From the NCBI RefSeq assembly GCF_043641665.1, contig NC_092201.1, forward strand, positions 5,179,501 to 5,243,500: DNA of 64,000 nt, read 5' to 3'. The DNA is from Enoplosus armatus (taxonomy: Eukaryota > Chordata > Actinopteri > Centrarchiformes > Enoplosidae). Shown here piece by piece: positions 49,651 to 61,914 of this stretch (positions are counted from its first letter, which is position 1; every line of letters starts with the position of its first letter). The position numbers were made by a program, and so were the translations under genes. Below the pieces are notes generated by a model. The model was not told the DNA's origin and searched no databases. It worked only from the letters and a program-made list of their open reading frames with translations.

Positions 49651-50599
49651 TGAAAAACTTTTAAAGGAATTTTTATTTTATTTTATATACTCTCCACAAG
49701 AAGGCCTAAATAAGTAAGTAAAGCTTTATTTAAAACGCTTTTCAAAACCAGGGTTCCAAAAACACAATAAATAACATTTGAATTCATATTTAATTCCAGG
49801 CAAGCAAAAATGATTAAAGAGTAAGAATAAATCAGATCAAGGATGCATCAATAAAAAATGCCCTTGAGAGTAAATAGGTTTTGAGATTAGATTTAAAATA
49901 CTCAATAAGGCTTGAACAGTGCCTCTGAAAGGTTTGTAGCTTGCTCTTTTGCAGAGGATGGCAGCTGTAGTGCCTGGTCACACCAGAAAGTAGCACAGCT
50001 GAATTCATTTGCTTACCTTGTGAAGTAGTTGGGTCTGGAAGCTTGGTGACATAGTGACTCCTAACCAGACATGGCAACACTGTTTATTCCATTTGTGCCA
50101 TCAACTCCTGTCTCACAGCTGACTTCAAACCACGCTGCTCTCTTTTGGGGAGCAGTTTATACACCGGCAGAGCAGGGTTGTGTAAAAGTGGATGGTCGGA
50201 CACAGCAAATGTGATCGCTTTCTCCATTTTGGTCTCTCCGTTCCCTCAAAGGTCAGCACTGTTAAGACGGTTTGCAGCCGGTCAATGGCGCCATAGTTCA
50301 CCAAAGTTGAACTCTATCCATAAGCTTGATTTCTTCCAAAATGTGCCTGTTATATAAGGAGTGACTGGGCCTGTAGTGAGCTTGGACTCACAGCAGTTAC
50401 AATGGATTGCGAAGGCGACTCAGAGTCACTTCAGAAAAGTCTATAACAACCTCTCAAACTACTGTGCAGCATAATTCACTTGTTCACAGTTTATTTCAAT
50501 GTTCAATCTGCTCATAGCAATCGAACACATTGTTTATACAGATCATTGGTGGAGAAGTACAATGCATAGTGAAGTGTATTCTGTATACATGTAAATACT

Positions 50600-51036
50600 A
50601 TAGACTGTATATAAAGATGGACGACGCGTCTCCACTTCCTCCCACTGTCCTGAAATGAAGGCCGCTGCCATCTTGCGCTAGTGACGTCATTTGGAGCCCA
50701 TACACCCGCCCGACCCAATCGCGAGCACACCACAGTCAATCAAAGCTGTCAATCATGACGTTTCTCCCCGTTTTTATAGCATCAAACAACTAATTAAAAC
50801 TTATCAGAAAAATTAACCCTTGGAACAAACATCAGCGTGATAGGAACTACCTAAAATAACAGAAACCATCTTTTGGATGTGTTTGACATGCAGTTTTGAT
50901 TTTTTTAGTGTGACACATGAGACAGAGGGGGCGGGGTTTATGACCTATACTGCAGCCAGCCACCAGGGGGCGATCGAGATGTTTTGGCTTCACTTTTGGG
51001 GTTCTGTCATGTCGTCCATCTTTATATACAGTCTAT
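50600..51036. mobile_element. MITE with perfect 26-bp terminal inverted repeats
   Basis: The left terminus 50600-50625 (ATAGACTGTATATAAAGATG, then GACGAC) is exactly the reverse complement of the right terminus 51011-51036. The 437-bp element has no open frame of note. Internally it carries CACCAGGGGGCGAT and GGGGGCGGGGTTTATGACC. I recognise it as a widespread fish MITE. Target-site duplication is unclear: TA or an ATAC-like flank are both possible. Confidence 0.85.
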
Positions 51037-51239
51037 GATATACATACCCTGACTATGCTATTCATTTGTGCAAGGTCACACTTCTGAAGCCTTTTCTCTC
51101 GCAGACATGCACAGCTTGGCAGCTTTTGGGCACAGCAGGGAAATGAAGTCGATATCAAAAAGTTTGCGTCTGTTAGTTGAATTCTCGTCTGCAGGATAAA
51201 CATGGACCATAAGCACTAATGTTGACAGATTCATTGAGA

Positions 51240-51680
51240 CCGAGACTGAGCCGCCGGAAGTAAAGTGCCATTCATTCTACTCGCCTGCCTTTCACAAGTG
51301 TGTGTGATTCACGGCCTCAAACATGTGTGCGGCCCATTAGCGCTAACACAAGGAGGCAGATTAATGCGTGAGGTTTCCAGCAGGTGGGAGAGGGAGAAAG
51401 GTTAACATAACAGGAGTGATGAATGAATCACTTTGAGCGCCGTCGTTTCGTAATACTCCCGCTATTGTGGCTGTAATGATGTTTTGTGCCACTCAGAAAT
51501 TGTCCTTTAGTCTTAATCAAAATGGATTTCAGTTTTGTCTCGCCCTCCCTGCTAAACTGCTGTGGCATATGAATGTGTTGCATATGTTTGAATGTGATTA
51601 AGCGTATTTAATTAAGCTGCAGCCAGATGGTCCTGGTGGTGATTTTATGCCGCCGTATGTTTTATAGTATACATTATAAC
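51240..51680 (+). promoter_or_regulatory. Strong-looking conserved non-coding candidate
   Basis: About 440 bp of unique sequence with many developmental-type cores: GCGGCCCATTAGCGCTAACA, GCAGATTAATGCGTG, GGCTGTAATGATG, TAGTCTTAATCAAAATGG, GCATATGAATG and AAGCGTATTTAATTAAGCTG. It is free of recognised repeats, although it lies just downstream of the MITE. Status is inferred. Confidence 0.35.
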
Positions 51681-52029
51681 CTTACAGTGCTTTTCAATGT
51701 TGTGGCATTGGGTTGAATGTGAATGCTCTGAATCACGGGGGAAAGTGTGTCGTGTAACAAGACAGTCCCTTTTTCCTGCTGCCATTTTTCTTTGGATTTC
51801 TGTCCTCTTCTTTGCTGTTCCTCCTGATTTCTTGCCTCTTTTTACAGATGCAATTTGGCATCCCCAAGGTGGTAGAAATACACAGGTGGTTGAGATGTCT
51901 CTAGTCTAACTCCCAGAGAGACACATATGTTCTGATGGAGTCGCCGCACAGACTGCCTTTCCCTCAGTTACAGTATACGCTGCTGCAACTGCTGCTTTGA
52001 AGTGTTTCTGATATTCTGTGCTTGGAGCT

Positions 52030-52265
52030 GAATATGGCTGCAACTACCAATTAATAGTTTGTCAAGTTAATGACATCAAAGTTCTTGTTTTTGTCCAACC
52101 AACAGTCCAAAACCCAGAAGACATTCAGTTTACTGTCACATAAGACAAAGAAAATCATCTCAACCTCACAGCTGAGAAGCTCTTATTTGTTTGTTGAAAA
52201 AGTTGCCAAATAATGTTGCCAAATTGTCAATTGTGTAATTTATTCATCAACTAATCATGTAAGCT
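52030..52265 (+). mobile_element. hAT-like family H repeat, copy 6
   Basis: GGCTGCAACTACCAATTAAT, TTGTCCAACCAACAGTCC, AAAACCCAGAAGACATTC, AGTTTACTGTCACATAAG, ACAAAGAAAATCAT, CTGAGAAGCTCTTATTTG. This copy shows the GCTGCAACTA 5' end characteristic of the family. Confidence 0.65.
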
Positions 52266-52469
52266 CAAGCGCATTCACGTCTTGTGGGAAATTTGCCATG
52301 TTTACGTCCTCAGATAACACAAAAGCGCTTTATGGTTGCAGTGTTGGTGAGGATTTAAAGAGACGGTGAATTAAGCACTGTATCGATTCAATTAGCATTA
52401 GAATACCTTGAACAACAAACTTGGCTGATGTTAGGCATCCATCTTTGTTTTTTTGTTTTCTTCAGGCAG

Positions 52470-52790
52470 TATTATTTAAAGATGCCCTCCATTCAGAAAT
52501 GTGTTTTGCTTTTTGTTACTTCACTTGGATATTTGAGCTTCACTGTGCAGAGTTTGACACCAGAAGGCTGTTTTCACATTCAGCTGTTGTCATCTGAGTT
52601 TTTGTGCATTCAAGCAGGATTTTGTGACATCTCAAACAGTGTAAGCCAATCGTGGTCCAGTATGCAACTTGTGTGATGTGGAAAAGCCTCCAGTGTACAT
52701 ACACTGGGCTTTACAGTGAAGAAGGAGACATCTTGTTTCTAGTAATTGAACTATTAAAATAAACAATATTTGAATATTAATAGATTCTGC
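52470..52790 (+). repeat. Possible interspersed repeat
   Basis: Sequence from CTTCACTTGGATATTTGAGC through CCAGAAGGCTGTTTTCACAT, GTAAGCCAATCGTGGTCCAG and GTGTACATACACTGGGC resembles a repeat seen in other fish genomes. It lies between two family-H copies. There is no second copy in the window to confirm it. Confidence 0.35.
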
Positions 52791-52884
52791 GTTTCTTGAA
52801 GATTAAGGAGTCGATGTTGTTGATTGTTAATATTCTTAAATTTTTGTGGAAAAACCACACCAGACACATAATTATTCAAAGCAG

Positions 52885-53155
52885 AGTATTCTTAATTGAT
52901 TAATTGATTAATTAAAAATGACTAGAGGGCATTTTTAACCGATTAACTGGAAGTCGGTAATCTCAGAAAAAAGTGAAAAATACCCATCAGAGATTTCTAA
53001 AGTCCAAGGTGATGTTATCAAATAGCTTTTGAGAACAACTGAGAAGCTGGAACAAGGGATATTTGGAACTTCTTGCTTTGAAAATAGCGGAAATAATTAT
53101 TAAAATATTTTTCTGTTGATCCAGTAATCATCGTTTCAGCTCTAGATCTATCTGA
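52885..53155 (+). mobile_element. hAT-like family H repeat, copy 7
   Basis: TAATTGATTAATTGATTAAT at the start, then AAAAAGTGAAAAATACCC, AAAGTCCAAGGTGATGTTAT, GAGAAGCTGGAACAAG and TTTGGAACTTCTTGCTTTG, ending with TCTGTTGATCCAGTAATCAT and CGTTTCAGCTCTAG. The ATCGTTTCAGCTCTA end is the usual 3' terminus. Confidence 0.6.
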
Positions 53156-53346
53156 ACAATGAGTTTGACGGATCTCATGATCTTGCACTAAAAACATATA
53201 GCTGCTAAACCAAATTATATTTAATTTTTTCAGGCTTTATAGTAAGCTTTGTGAATTACTAGATAGTTTTACTTTTAATAATTATTCAGTAAAACAAAGA
53301 AACTAGTGACAACCAGTACACACATGCAACCTGTGAATGCATCGTT

Positions 53347-53384
53347 TTAAGGGGTCACAAGCTAAAAAAGGTTGGGAACCACTG
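53347..53384 (+). mobile_element. hAT-type terminal fragment
   Basis: TTAAGGGGTCACAAGC .. AAAAAAGGTTGGGAACCACTG, the classical 'GGTTGGGAACCACTG' end of a vertebrate hAT family. Only about 40 bases remain. Confidence 0.55.
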
Positions 53385-54289
53385 AGGTAGAGCAAATTTA
53401 GGGTTTTATATCGTCCCACTCTTCACTAGAGCAATTTTCCTATTTCATATTGTGTTGCGCGACTTTGTAATGTCTTTTAAAAACCCATTAGTTCTTGATT
53501 GAGCTTGAAATATAATATTTTATTGTATTTATTATCTGGAGACAGTTTTCATCCAGAACCCCAAACATAATGTTTAAAGGTGTAGATTTAAAATAAATGA
53601 GTGAGTGGTCTTTTGGAAGATGTGTTGTCTCATCACTCGGCCCTGTGGGTGGTGATGGACCGCCCTGCTGGGGTTTTTTTTTAGCGGCGGCCATTCTTAA
53701 GGGCAAGATGATCCATCTTCATGATGAACGCAGTTTGGAATTGACTTTCAGGTGTAAACAAATACACTTGCTGTTGAGGTATGAAGTGTCAGAACAGTCA
53801 CCTAGAATTACAGAATGTCCTTTCTCACCTGTACAGGTGCGTTACCCATCCATCAACTGTATGCCTGTCATTACACCTCTCTTCTCACTCACTCTCTCTA
53901 GCCCTTGGGAGGGTGTGTCTCTTTGTATTTATTGTTATTAAGCTGCTTACTGTTCTCCCATCATCCATTCATCCATTCATCCCTGTGACTGTGCCGCTGC
54001 CTTTTGATAGAGTGCTTATACATATATTATTCATGTGATTGACTCCCCCTAATCGCATCACAAGTGGCAGAAATTAATCATTCCAAAATCCTGTCATTTG
54101 CATTCTGTTCGAGGAGTTTTGGTGGCAGCGTTTAGAGAATCAGAGGGGTTTGGTTTTTTTTCTCCCCCTATGTGGAGCTTTGCATCAGCCCGGGGGAATC
54201 AGTTGGAAAAGGTGTAGGCCAAACAGAGAGACACTGAGAGCAAGGGAGGGCCACTTCGCTCACAGCCAAAAAATCAATGAGGCTGGATA

Positions 54290-54740
54290 TTCAACACTAG
54301 TCTATGGTTTTTATGGTGGCCCATAAAAACCCCATTGAAAAAGTATATATGGCATGAGATGATTTCTCTGTGGGTGAAATTGGATTAAGCCTAGTGTAAA
54401 ACGAAAAGTCTGGCCTTTTTCCCTCTCTCTTTCTTTCTGTTTTTGGTCTCTCCCTCTCTCCCCCTCGCTCGACTCAGCCGCCCCCCAACCATTAAACTCT
54501 ATAGGAAGAGAAACCTAATTACATGGCTGAAAGTGGCCATAGTGAACACTATTAAAAGGATCCAATTAAAGTTTGTGCGGCGCTAGCAGAAGCATTCTGG
54601 TGAGGGATTATTTGTGGAGGTGGAATTTGATCTGTCGCGCCGAGAGAGTCGTCCATTGGCCGAGCAGTCGGGGATGGATGGCGAGTGGGAGGGGCCTCGG
54701 AGCGATCCAAGTAATTGGATCCTGAATTAATGGCTGCTTG
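54290..54740 (+). promoter_or_regulatory. Conserved non-coding candidate
   Basis: Two unique blocks, 54298-54410 (TGGCCCATAAAAACCCCATT, CCTAGTGTAAAACG) and 54495-54740 (AACCTAATTACATGGCTG, GGATCCAATTAAAG, CCAAGTAATTGGATCC), are separated by a CT-rich tract. The palindromic CCAAGTAATTGGATCC near 54708 is a dimeric homeodomain-type site. Function is inferred. Confidence 0.33.
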
Positions 54741-55159
54741 TATCAAAGAGGGAATGAAAGAGAGTGACCGTGAGAGAGAGGGGGGGCATAGCAGGAGTAT
54801 GAATTCCACCTTACAAATGTATGCCCCGCTGTTTGACTCGACTTGTATATTCTAAAAGTTCTGTACTGTTTCTGCAGAGGAAGTCATGTTTGACTTGTGT
54901 TCCCAACAGTATTTATGATTGGATTTCCATGAGACTTGCTGGGCAGATTGGGATCAGAGGAAAAATTGTATTATGTGCCAGATTGCGGCCAGATCTCGGT
55001 CTGGACAAGTTGCGGAGATTCCAGGAAGCTGGTTCATTTGGTTTTTATGGACTGATGAGATATGACATGTTAGTTAGTGAGCTTTAGAAATGCTGGTAGG
55101 CAGATTTAGTTACCATGCTAACCAACATCTCCTGATTGTAGCTTCATTATTTCTCAACA

Positions 55160-55229
55160 GACATGAGACAATCGTCTCGTCAAAAAAGCAAATACGCATA
55201 TTTCCCAAAATGTCAAGCTATTCCTTTTA
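55160..55229 (-). mobile_element. Family B element, terminal fragment
   Basis: Reversed, it reads AAAAGGAATAGCTTGACATT, TTGGGAAATATGCG, TATTTGCTTTTTTGACGAGA. This is the left end of the element at 47295. The remainder is missing or too diverged. Confidence 0.6.
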
Positions 55230-57226
55230 GCTGTGATGGATGTTAATAACAGTTTAGATCATACCTATTGTTCACCCTCCAAAGTTTGTAGGGGTCTGTA
55301 AAATCCTTAAACAACCCGTTGTATTATAACCAATGACAATCAGATGAAATGAAACCAGAATTTCCCTTTAAGAGTATGCAGGAGACAAAAAATCATTAAA
55401 ACATAAGCGACAGGGAAAGATGTGAGTGCTTAAATGATTTGTACGACTCATTTGAATCCATCGCTAATAATTGGTTTTCTAGCATTTGATGTGGCAGTTC
55501 AGTTAGTTAATCAAGTCAAATATATGTGTTTTTTCTCTCTGCCCTTCATGTGAATTTATGGCTGTATTTGTCGGGGAAAAAATACTTATTTCATTCAAAG
55601 GAAACAGTGCATACTCAGTGTAGTAACTCTAACTAACACAAAAGTAAAGAAAACTTAACCTTTCATTCGTTAGTTGAACTCACCACCATGTAGCGCCTCC
55701 TCTCTCCTCTCCATCCTTCAGTCCACCTTCAGAGAAGCAAGTCTATCTAAACACAACCTTCATTATTATTTATGGAAACATTTTCCACAAACCATTGTTT
55801 ACTCCGAGCGTAGCACGTTACTCTGGAAGCTTCCAGGAACAATTTTAATTTTTTTTGCCTTGAGCAAGTAACAGGAAGGAAGATAGAATTCATGAATAAT
55901 TTGCTGTCATTGTTTAAAAAAATACTAATCATTATTCATGGCTTTGTATTAGCTTATATACTTAAAAAATCCTTCTGACAACTTTGGAGGGAATTTTAGT
56001 GGAGGCATGGAAAAGCCTTGATGCCTTGAATGCAACACTGACAACAAAATCAATGCTTGTGTCAATTTTGTTATGTGAGTTCTTATTCGTTCACTGATCA
56101 CAGGTGCCATCATTACAGCTTTTTTAAGTCACAGTGCGTCAAAACAGTGTACAAACAGCACTTCTTGTAAGGAAAGGAAGGTCGCAGCGAAAATCTGAGG
56201 TCACGCTCCTCACAAGCTTCTTGTGACAGACCAGGAAGAAATACAGGCTTTTTGTCTTTTTTCTCACAGCCACTACTCCGATTTATGTGCCCTTGATTGA
56301 AGTTAGCCTTTACAATCTGAATCAAAATCGCACCCTCTCCTCTGAAGCCCATTTCACACATGCAGTCCTGCATGGGGCCATGTGTGAATGGGAGCAGGGA
56401 TCAAAGAAATCTGTACCGCCAAATCTGTTTCCTGTTTCTTTCCATTGAGGATAAAGGTCCAAAAACTGGCTTAAAAAAAATCGTATGAAAAGGCTCTCCT
56501 GAACAACTAGATATATAGAAAGTAATCGAGTTTGTTGTTATCTATATATCCAAGGTTACAGGGCAAACAGGTATTGGCTAATTCAGACTTTTCATGTTGC
56601 AGATTTGCTAAAATGTAATATCTATATAATGTGATATTATCCCACCTGATCGTCTTCCTAGCTTCCTAGGAAGATGGTGACGAGCATGGATGAGATTGAC
56701 ACAGTTGTATGTGTTGTTGTAAGTCGACTTACAGAAATAACAACTCTTAAATCTGCATATTTCTTTGATTATCAACTGAAAATCATGGTGGCAGGATGGA
56801 AATGTCACTTGCCACTGATTGGTTAGGGCAAAACAAAACAAAATATCACCCTAGAAATCAACTAACATGAACACAGTATCAGGCAAAATGAATAAAGGGT
56901 AACTCTTAAACTCTGAAAATCTTGTTTTTGTTGATCTCCAGTGGTGTAACTTCTCGCCTTGCTGCAGTGATGTGCAGGTGTACTCCAGGACCCTGTGACA
57001 TCACTGTTAAAGTGATGCTGGGTGTGGTCAGAGGTTAAATAGGCTTCAACTAGAGAGGGCAGAAAAACACTGCTCAGTTCCTGTTTGAGGTGAAACAAAA
57101 TTGCTAAGACATGTAGTGACAGTGCCGCAAGCCTGTAAATAAACAACACAGGAATAGTGGCATATTCCTGCAGCTGTAATCGAGGTCTCCTGCCTCTCTG
57201 ACAGAAGAGGTAAAGCTTTCAAAGTG

Positions 57227-57230
<4 letters not shown>

Positions 57231-57282
<52 letters not shown>
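57231..57282 (+). repeat. (CA)26 microsatellite
   Basis: About 26 uninterrupted CA units, the longest dinucleotide array in the window. Confidence 0.95.
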
Positions 57283-57285
<3 letters not shown>

Positions 57286-58430
57286 CCACAGTGGGTCCAA
57301 TAGCAGGAAAGGGGCAGAGGTGATGGCTGCATGAGATAGCTTAGCTTCTGGTATTAGAGGGCCAAGAGGTCTCAGTATGAGATGATTACCACCATGTGGA
57401 GTGTGATGATTATTCCAGCCTCTCTGACCCACCGGGCTGTCGGTTCAAATCCCTCGCTTGATCCAAAGAGGTTACTGGAAACACACAAATTGGCTTTCCT
57501 GACGTTTGCAGCTGTTGACACTGGAGGATTGGGAGGATGGGATAGAGAGCAGGGTTGAAGTGTGAGTTGATGGGATACATGTCAGGTTGTTGTTCTGGTA
57601 GAATGCGCGGTCTGGGGGCTTCGGGCTATGAGCGGTCGTGACGGGACGTTATAAATGTATAAAAGTGGTGCGGGCCGTCCTGACAAACAGATTGTGTCAT
57701 TGGGTGGTAATGTGCTCGAGCCAGCGTGGCCCTGGCTGAGGGGGATTAGGCTGACAAAGCAGCATGTTCGCATCCCTGATCACTGCACACACACACCCTG
57801 AAAAACACCCACCCCAGGGCCACATATCCAAACGGATGACATCAGCTCTCCCTTAATCTCTCTATATCTCTGCCCTCTCTTTCTCTTCCCTCTTCTTCTT
57901 CTCCTCTCTTTGTACCTGCCCATTGTCGGCTGTGTGTGTGCGTGTGAATGTGTGCCGCGATGCACCGGTCCTCCCTGGAGAAAAATTGGAGTAGCTGCTG
58001 AGAAAATGAAACGGCCTTCTTGTGTTTTCTCTGATATTTTTTTGGGGCTCTCTACAGATTAAAGTTGGTTGGTCGCTCAGCTGCTGCCTGTCAGGAGTCT
58101 CCTCCACAGCTCTGAATTATTAGGGTGTGTTTTTTCTTTTTTTTCTTCTTCTTTTTTTTTTCTCATCTCAACATTCTCCTCCCCCTGCAAACATGACGGC
58201 TTTGATTCCCATGGAAGTTGAGATGCGGCGCAAGACCAAAGGCGATCTCTTTTAGTGGCGTGCTGGAGGAGCAAAAAGAAATAGAGGGAGCTTGAGATGC
58301 GATGAAAGGAGCCATTCACATCTTCCCACGAGAGAGACAGAAACGAGGATAGAGGAGCTCTGATTCAATTCTCAATGATAACAGATATCATGATGACATC
58401 CCTGTGTAGGGGTAGGTTGATTTTACACTT

Positions 58431-58432
<2 letters not shown>

Positions 58433-58462
<30 letters not shown>
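58433..58462 (+). repeat. (TA)15 microsatellite
   Basis: Fifteen TA units, self-complementary and so able to extrude a cruciform. Confidence 0.9.
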
Positions 58463-58463
<1 letters not shown>

Positions 58464-59979
58464 GGCTGCATACGGTATCATGTGTGGGACAAGCCTACGA
58501 ATACTTGACTTACATCCTGAATGTCAGGCTTGTTGCTGCCAACATTCTGGGACTCACTGTCACGTCCTGTCCCAAATATGTTTGATACAGCAACTTAATC
58601 AATACAGAGAGCTCTTTGCAATGACAAGCTGATCTGTCGCTGTCATGGACATCTGCACTGAGCTGGGGACTTGGTATTCATAGAGCATTAACAGTTTAAA
58701 GATTAAGGTGTCATTACTGGCCGATATGTAAGATGATTTTCACTTAACAAACAAGTTCTTAAACTCTTAATGCTAATGTCGGCTGAAAATATCACGATGT
58801 GAACGTTTTTGCTGTGTGCATTAGTGCATCACATCATGTGACTGCATTAATACATTTCCAGCCCGTTTACGGGGAAGTCTTATCACATTTTGACAGGTTA
58901 TTACATTATCAGATGCTCCAACCTGTCTTTACTTGATGCAGTTTGGTTTGGATTTGATGCTTCTGCTCCGCACACTGACACGTGTGATTGAATAAATTAG
59001 ATTTCAAGCAGCCCTCCTTGATCTTCTAACATGAGCTTGCAGTAACAGTGTCACTGGGATTTTTCCAACAATTAGCATTTGTGCAAGTTTGCAATAGGAT
59101 CTATATATATGAATGTTCCTAACTTACAATAGGATTCAATTAGGGAAATGCTCTTTTGGACATGGCAGAAATATTAATTGAGTTTGGAAAACACCCAGAA
59201 CACAACAGAAAGTATTGCTGAATTTGTCAGGCAGCGACAAGCAACAAGAGACAGTTGCGTAGGGAATTCTCATGCCAAATGTAAAGGGATCATTTACTCA
59301 ACACAAATAAAAATGATTTGTTCAATCTTAGGAAAGATGTAAGTACTTCTCTCACAATTTCTCCACGTTATTTCGGCTCGTTTGTCTCTTTAATGGCCAT
59401 TAAATAAATTATTTAGAGGACACTTTGTGAATGTTGTGGTATGGAGATTGCTGATTTAAAATGGTGATATATCCTCTTCCAGAGTGGTTACATTACATTG
59501 TAGAGAGTGTGAACAGGCCACATTGCATTCCCCCTTCTACCTCCTCTTTATCTCTTTATCAGCCCTCTCCACTCAGTTCTCCCTTCCTCTCTCCTCTCCT
59601 TGGGGGGAGGATGCAGTCATCAATATCCCTGGCTGTGTTACGGCCGGTCCACCCAGCACCTCCTGGAGGGCAGAGCTATTAATGGAATTCACGGGAGGGC
59701 GGCAGAGGGCCAACAGGCAGGGGAGTGTGGTTCAGTGCCTGGCTTTCTCCAATCTATCCCACATTACTGGCTGTCAATAAGCAGGGGAGCAACACAGAGT
59801 CATCCTCACTGAACTCGACTGAACTTGAATGAACCTGAAATCTCTTTAAGTAAAGAAGTGGGGAAAAAAACGACGGATCTTTGGTCAAGAACCAAGAGTG
59901 AGGTTCTGCGTCTGTGCTTTGCCAGGGAACCAAAACATTCCCAGTCAGTATGATTAGACTGCAGAGCGGCGATGTTAAC

Positions 59980-60380
59980 TTTCATCATCAGCTCAGTGAA
60001 AACAGCAGCCTCCTCTGCACTCCCCGCTCAATAGACTTTATTACCGCTTAAATAATATGTAATCGCAGTTGATTAAGACCCTGCTCTGTGCATCATCAGT
60101 GAAAACAGTGAATAAGCACATCGTCACTGTCTATGAAGGCAAAGTGCAGTGAAAGCAGCTTTCGGTGGCGCGCTGCAGCGGTTCGCTGTCCTCCATCAGT
60201 CCATTTGCCCACAGGCGGCAGGCAGGCGCTGAATGGAAAACTAATCCATCCCTCTAATGCAAGGGCATTACGGCTGCCCGTCACTTCCTAATTGGCTAAT
60301 GGCTAGATTAGGGTGGTTACAATAGGCAGTGCTGACACTGTCTTGGCCAGTCATAACAGAGGGTTTAGGGCGTAAAAAAG
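59980..60380 (+). promoter_or_regulatory. Conserved non-coding candidate
   Basis: Contains CTCAATAGACTTTATTACCG, GTAATCGCAGTTGATTAAGA, CATTACGGCTGCCC, TTCCTAATTGGCTAATGGC and GATTAGGGTGG in unique sequence. The many ATTA/TAAT and TTTATTAC (Cdx/Hox-like) cores are the only support. Confidence 0.28.
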
Positions 60381-61630
60381 GGCAGGACCTCTGTTATACG
60401 TCCAGACTGAGGCAATTGTCCACAACACTGGGAACAAAAAGGGATGGTGAATACTGCTGGAGGCTAGAAGCCATCTGATCCCGTCTCTAACCCCTGACCC
60501 CAGTTTACCCTTGTTACAGTACATGCCTTTAAAGCTGTAACACAGTCGGGTCTAATGCACCTGGACTTGATAGTTTCTTCACTTCATCAGCAGCATAATA
60601 AAGATGGAGCTCTCCCTCTGGTTGTATGGCAGCTGCCGTAATACACCAAATGTACAAACTCTTAGGGGCACTTACTTTTCCTTTTTCTTAAAAGTCAAAC
60701 ATAAATCCAAGAATGATTTCAAGCTCTGACACAACTGAGATTGTGCAGAGGGGGACTGCAACTCAATATCTGGATGAAATTGCTATTACTTTGTGCGTTT
60801 GAAATTTGTGTAGAGTAGAAGATGAAAGAAACGAGGGAAGATGGTAAGAACAGAGAGGAGAGGAGAGACTTTAGCAAAGATGATGCAGTAGATGGATGAA
60901 TACAGTCTCGTTCTTTATTAAAGTCTCTCACTTCACTGTGGCTGCTATCCAGACTACATATTTCTTCATGCAACACATAGAAATGAGCTCAACAATATCC
61001 AGATATACTGCACAAAACTGATTAAAGACAAGCACTCAGTGAATGGCTAACAAGGCCGGCCTGTGTTTAAACCAGAGGGAAGGAGATGGACGCATTAATT
61101 TAGCGATGCCAACAAGCTGCTTAACGTTAATGTCCACCCAAAGCTACTGCAATAACAGTAAAATATGTGTGGTGCTGTAGTTGTTTAATTAATTTAAGTT
61201 TACTATCACTGCCACCAATTGTCAGTCCATTAGGGAAAACGGTCGTCTCTTGCTGAGCTCCACTAAATGCTAACAGTAGAAATAGAAATCGTGTTAAAAC
61301 GCTTGTTGCAGCACACATGTTTTTTTTTGTCGCTTGGAACAAGTGAAGTGTATTTTTCATATAGAAAAATGCAGCCAAATAAAAGACTTCCTCTGCAATA
61401 TTCCTCACCCAGCTCAATCAATGCCACACAGATGTCAGCAAGTCGTCATTCTCTCCAGTCTATCTAGATAATTAATTCACCTGTCAGTCACACATCAAAG
61501 GCGACATGGAGGAAAGAGTAGTTTCCATATTTAGTGTGTGTGACGAAACACAACCAAGCGCTTGAACGTGGAAATAAAGACGATAATAAGTCTTCAGCCC
61601 TGCTAGCAGCTCTGCGAGGCTACAGCGGTG

Positions 61631-61914
61631 CTTTGAGCTAAATTCTAGCATGCTAACATGCTCATAATGACAATGCTAACATGCTGATGTTTAGCAGGTA
61701 TATTGTTTAACATGTTCACCATTTTGGTTTACATTTGCTGATGGGCCCTAAACACAACATACAGCTGAGGCTGATGGGAATTAGTTTTGCAGCAGGTCAG
61801 GGAATCACCAAAGTCAGTAGTGTTCATCCTGTAGAGACCATGAATGTCTGTACTAACTGTCATGGCAACCCATTTAATAGTTGTTGAGATAGTTCAGTCT
61901 GGACCAAGAGCACC
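61631..61914 (+). repeat. Family C interspersed repeat, copy 2
   Basis: TTGAGCTAAATTCTAGC, ATGCTAACATGCTCATAATG, AATGCTAACATGCTGATGTT, AGCTGAGGCTGATGGGAATT, AATCACCAAAGTCAGTAGTG, CATGGCAACCCATTTAATAG, TTGAGATAGTTCAGTCTGG. The order matches the well-known fish repeat; the reverse copy is at 42349-42690. Confidence 0.7.

Noticed and set aside
54821..55087. 88-codon frame resembling a short globular protein
   Set aside because: No motif recognised. It lies next to a degraded family-B fragment and lacks any gene context.
57440..57455. GGTTCAAATCC, a perfect tRNA B-box, at about 57440
   Set aside because: No A-box at a suitable distance and no cloverleaf could be drawn, so it is not called a tRNA.
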